Under the pieces are notes generated by a model. The model was given only the letters and a program-made list of their open reading frames with translations, ran no database searches and was not told the origin of the DNA. This document shows, piece by piece, positions 42,149 through 43,039 of a DNA stretch of 43,039 bases. The stretch spans positions 1 to 43,039 of the forward strand of contig JAQGHM010000310.1 in the NCBI GenBank assembly GCA_028291615.1, written 5' to 3'. The number at the start of each line of letters is the position of its first letter. Within the stretch, counting starts at the first letter, position 1. The position numbers and the translations under genes were made by a program. Source of the DNA: Phycisphaerales bacterium (GTDB lineage: Bacteria; Planctomycetota; Phycisphaerae; Tepidisphaerales; Tepidisphaeraceae).

Positions 42149-42223
42149 CTATGTTGTCGGCATTGTTCCGCCATCGATCGTGTAGTCGCTTCCGTGAATG
42201 GAGGCGGCGCGATCGGATGCGAG
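42149..42223 (-). pseudogene. C-terminal relic of a short-chain dehydrogenase
   Basis: Minus-strand codons 42223-42149 read LASDRAASIHGSDYTIDGGT then MPTT and a TAG stop. This is the C-terminal end of classical SDR proteins (FLASDxAxxxxGxxxxxDGG). Upstream, the frame loses similarity at once (HGRT), and after about 25 bp it meets the stop of the NTF2-like gene. The catalytic part is therefore missing. It is a remnant, not an active gene. AraC-type regulators often sit beside SDR genes, so the NTF2-like gene may have displaced the original target. Confidence 0.75.
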
Positions 42224-42250
42224 GGTTCGACCATGCCGGGCCCGCTGCCA

Positions 42251-42577
42251 TCATCGGATCTCCAGCGAGGTGATCTTGTCGTTGGCGAGCGTGAACGTGA
42301 AGTTCAGCTCCGCGGGGCTCCCGGGGAAGTTGCCGGTCAACCGGGCGCGGAGCTTCACGGTCTTCTCGTTCACCGAAGCATCGAGAGGCTCCATGACATA
42401 CTGGTACTTCGCGTCGGCCTTCTGCTTCCAGGACCTGATGGCCTCGATCCCGCGATAGTCCTGGCCTTCGTCATGCACCAAGGCATCGCTCGCAAAACAG
42501 GAGGCGAGCATCTCCGGATTCTTTGCCTTTTCCGCGGCGAGGTAGGCAGTTACCGGGGCAGGCAGTTTGAGTGACAT
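42251..42577 (-). CDS. NTF2/SnoaL-like small protein
   Basis: A 108-residue protein with AAAAGGAGAATGCC before the ATG at 42577. LPAPVTAYLAAEKAKNPEML, ASCFASDALVHDEGQDYRGI and IRSWKQKADAKYQYVMEPLD are the usual opening helices and strand of the NTF2/SnoaL fold, followed by LTGNFPGSPAELNFTFTLAN and DKITSLEIR. The family includes small isomerases, hydrolases and stress proteins, so the exact role cannot be told. It diverges from the AraC-type gene and was probably under its control. It ends beside an SDR relic. Confidence 0.87.
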   Translation of the reverse strand: MSLKLPAPVTAYLAAEKAKNPEMLASCFASDALVHDEGQDYRGIEAIRSWKQKADAKYQYVMEPLDASVNEKTVKLRARLTGNFPGSPAELNFTFTLANDKITSLEIR

Positions 42578-42655
42578 GGCATTCTCCTTTTCTGTTGGTG
42601 CGGCGTTACCAGACCGGCCGCTCACCGCCGTCTATTCTGCCCGCTTGTCGACAGG

Positions 42656-42713
42656 ACGTTACGCCGATAGATTTAGACTATCAATGTCGGAAACGCCATG
42701 AATTTGGTCTAAA
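42656..42713. promoter_or_regulatory. Divergent promoter/operator candidate
   Basis: GATAG (42666-42670) and CTATC (42678-42682) form a palindrome, and TTTAGAC (42672-42678) pairs with GTCTAAA (42707-42713). On the minus strand, TTGATA (complement of 42679-42684) and TAACGT (complement of 42656-42661), 17 bp apart, could be the promoter of the NTF2-like gene. The palindrome would then overlie the -35 box and spacer. The rest of the gap 42578-42735 holds no gene. Confidence 0.35.
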
Positions 42714-42735
42714 ACGACAGATAGATGGAGCCAGT

Positions 42736-43039
42736 GTGGATGTTCTCGCGGAGGTCATGTCGCTGCTTCGAACCAGGGGCCAGCTCTACGGCCGGATCGA
42801 GCTATCAGCGCCGTTCGGCCTCGAATTCCCCGGCGACAAGGGGATCTGTCTGATCGTGACTCGCGGCTCGTGCTTCCTCGGCGTGGATAAAGGCCCCGTT
42901 GTTCCCCTGGTCGGTGGTGACTTCGTGTTTCTGCCGGCGCCCAAGACCTACTCGCTACGGTGCACACCTAAAACGCGTTTGCGCTCCGTGCTGGAGGTGA
43001 TGACGCCGCAGGCATTTCACCGATCGCGTCTCATCACCT
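42736..43039 (+). CDS. AraC-family regulator, N-terminal cupin part (cut by window end)
   Basis: From the GTG at 42736 the frame reads VDVLAEVMSLLRTRGQLYGR, IELSAPFGLEFPGDKGICLI, VTRGSCFLGVDKGPVVPLVG and GDFVFLPAPKTYSLRCTPKT. This is the AraC-binding cupin (cupin_6) of regulators such as those that control SDR and efflux genes; about 101 residues are seen and the DNA-binding domain lies beyond the window. The GTG is chosen as the first start after the upstream stop that gives this frame; an internal ATG lies at codon 8. It is divergent from the NTF2-like gene. Confidence 0.8.
   Translation, partial: MDVLAEVMSLLRTRGQLYGRIELSAPFGLEFPGDKGICLIVTRGSCFLGVDKGPVVPLVGGDFVFLPAPKTYSLRCTPKTRLRSVLEVMTPQAFHRSRLIT

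Overview
The window looks like a chromosomal segment of a planctomycete, probably of the Phycisphaerae. The signs are an LEPR-XLL-type export motif (LEDRRMLSG), three PEP-CTERM tails, dockerin-like repeats of the form GDANLDGxVDFxDLxxLAQ, two membrane proteins ending in a CxxCGYDLR...CPECG zinc ribbon, STN-like paralogues, and high GC. I found no tRNA, rRNA, CRISPR array, transposase or integrase.

Layout. 1-9.5 kb: two multihaem c-type cytochromes, a large outer-membrane beta-barrel, a divergent exported protein with two GlcG/HbpS haem-binding domains, and a repeat-rich island with three small Cys-containing genes. 9.7-15.5 kb: an FhaC/ShlB-type secretion pore, a DUF928 protein, a lipoprotein TPR-CHAT (caspase-like) protein and a single-domain response regulator. 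15.6-20.5 kb: a minus-strand run with a DUF2007/zinc-ribbon membrane protein, gpsA, a small membrane protein, an SMP-30 lactonase, a secreted HExxH protein and a 2Fe-2S ferredoxin. 20.5-25.8 kb: a tightly coupled plus-strand operon with two STN-like paralogues, a zinc-ribbon membrane protein, a GT39 glycosyltransferase and a PAP2 phosphatase, followed by a polyprenyl-sugar-type GT2. 25.8-29.1 kb: a sugar isomerase, a PAS-GAF-receiver regulator and an FKBP isomerase. 29.1-38.2 kb: a 2302-residue beta-solenoid PEP-CTERM protein and two further PEP-CTERM proteins. 38.4-43 kb: an acyltransferase and a GT2 glycosyltransferase, a zinc-ribbon protein, a small basic protein, a metallophosphoesterase, an NTF2-like protein beside the 25-codon relic of a short-chain dehydrogenase, and the start of an AraC-type regulator.

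Much of the content concerns the cell envelope: outer-membrane pores, haem proteins, secreted adhesin-like proteins, lipid-linked sugar transfer and exopolysaccharide-type enzymes. The most system-like unit is the FhaC-DUF928-CHAT(-receiver) block. A second theme is short palindromic or simple repeats. They lie between genes and also, in frame, inside three conserved genes (the second cytochrome, gpsA and the GT39). Codon third positions and strand composition also appear to reverse near 25.0 kb.
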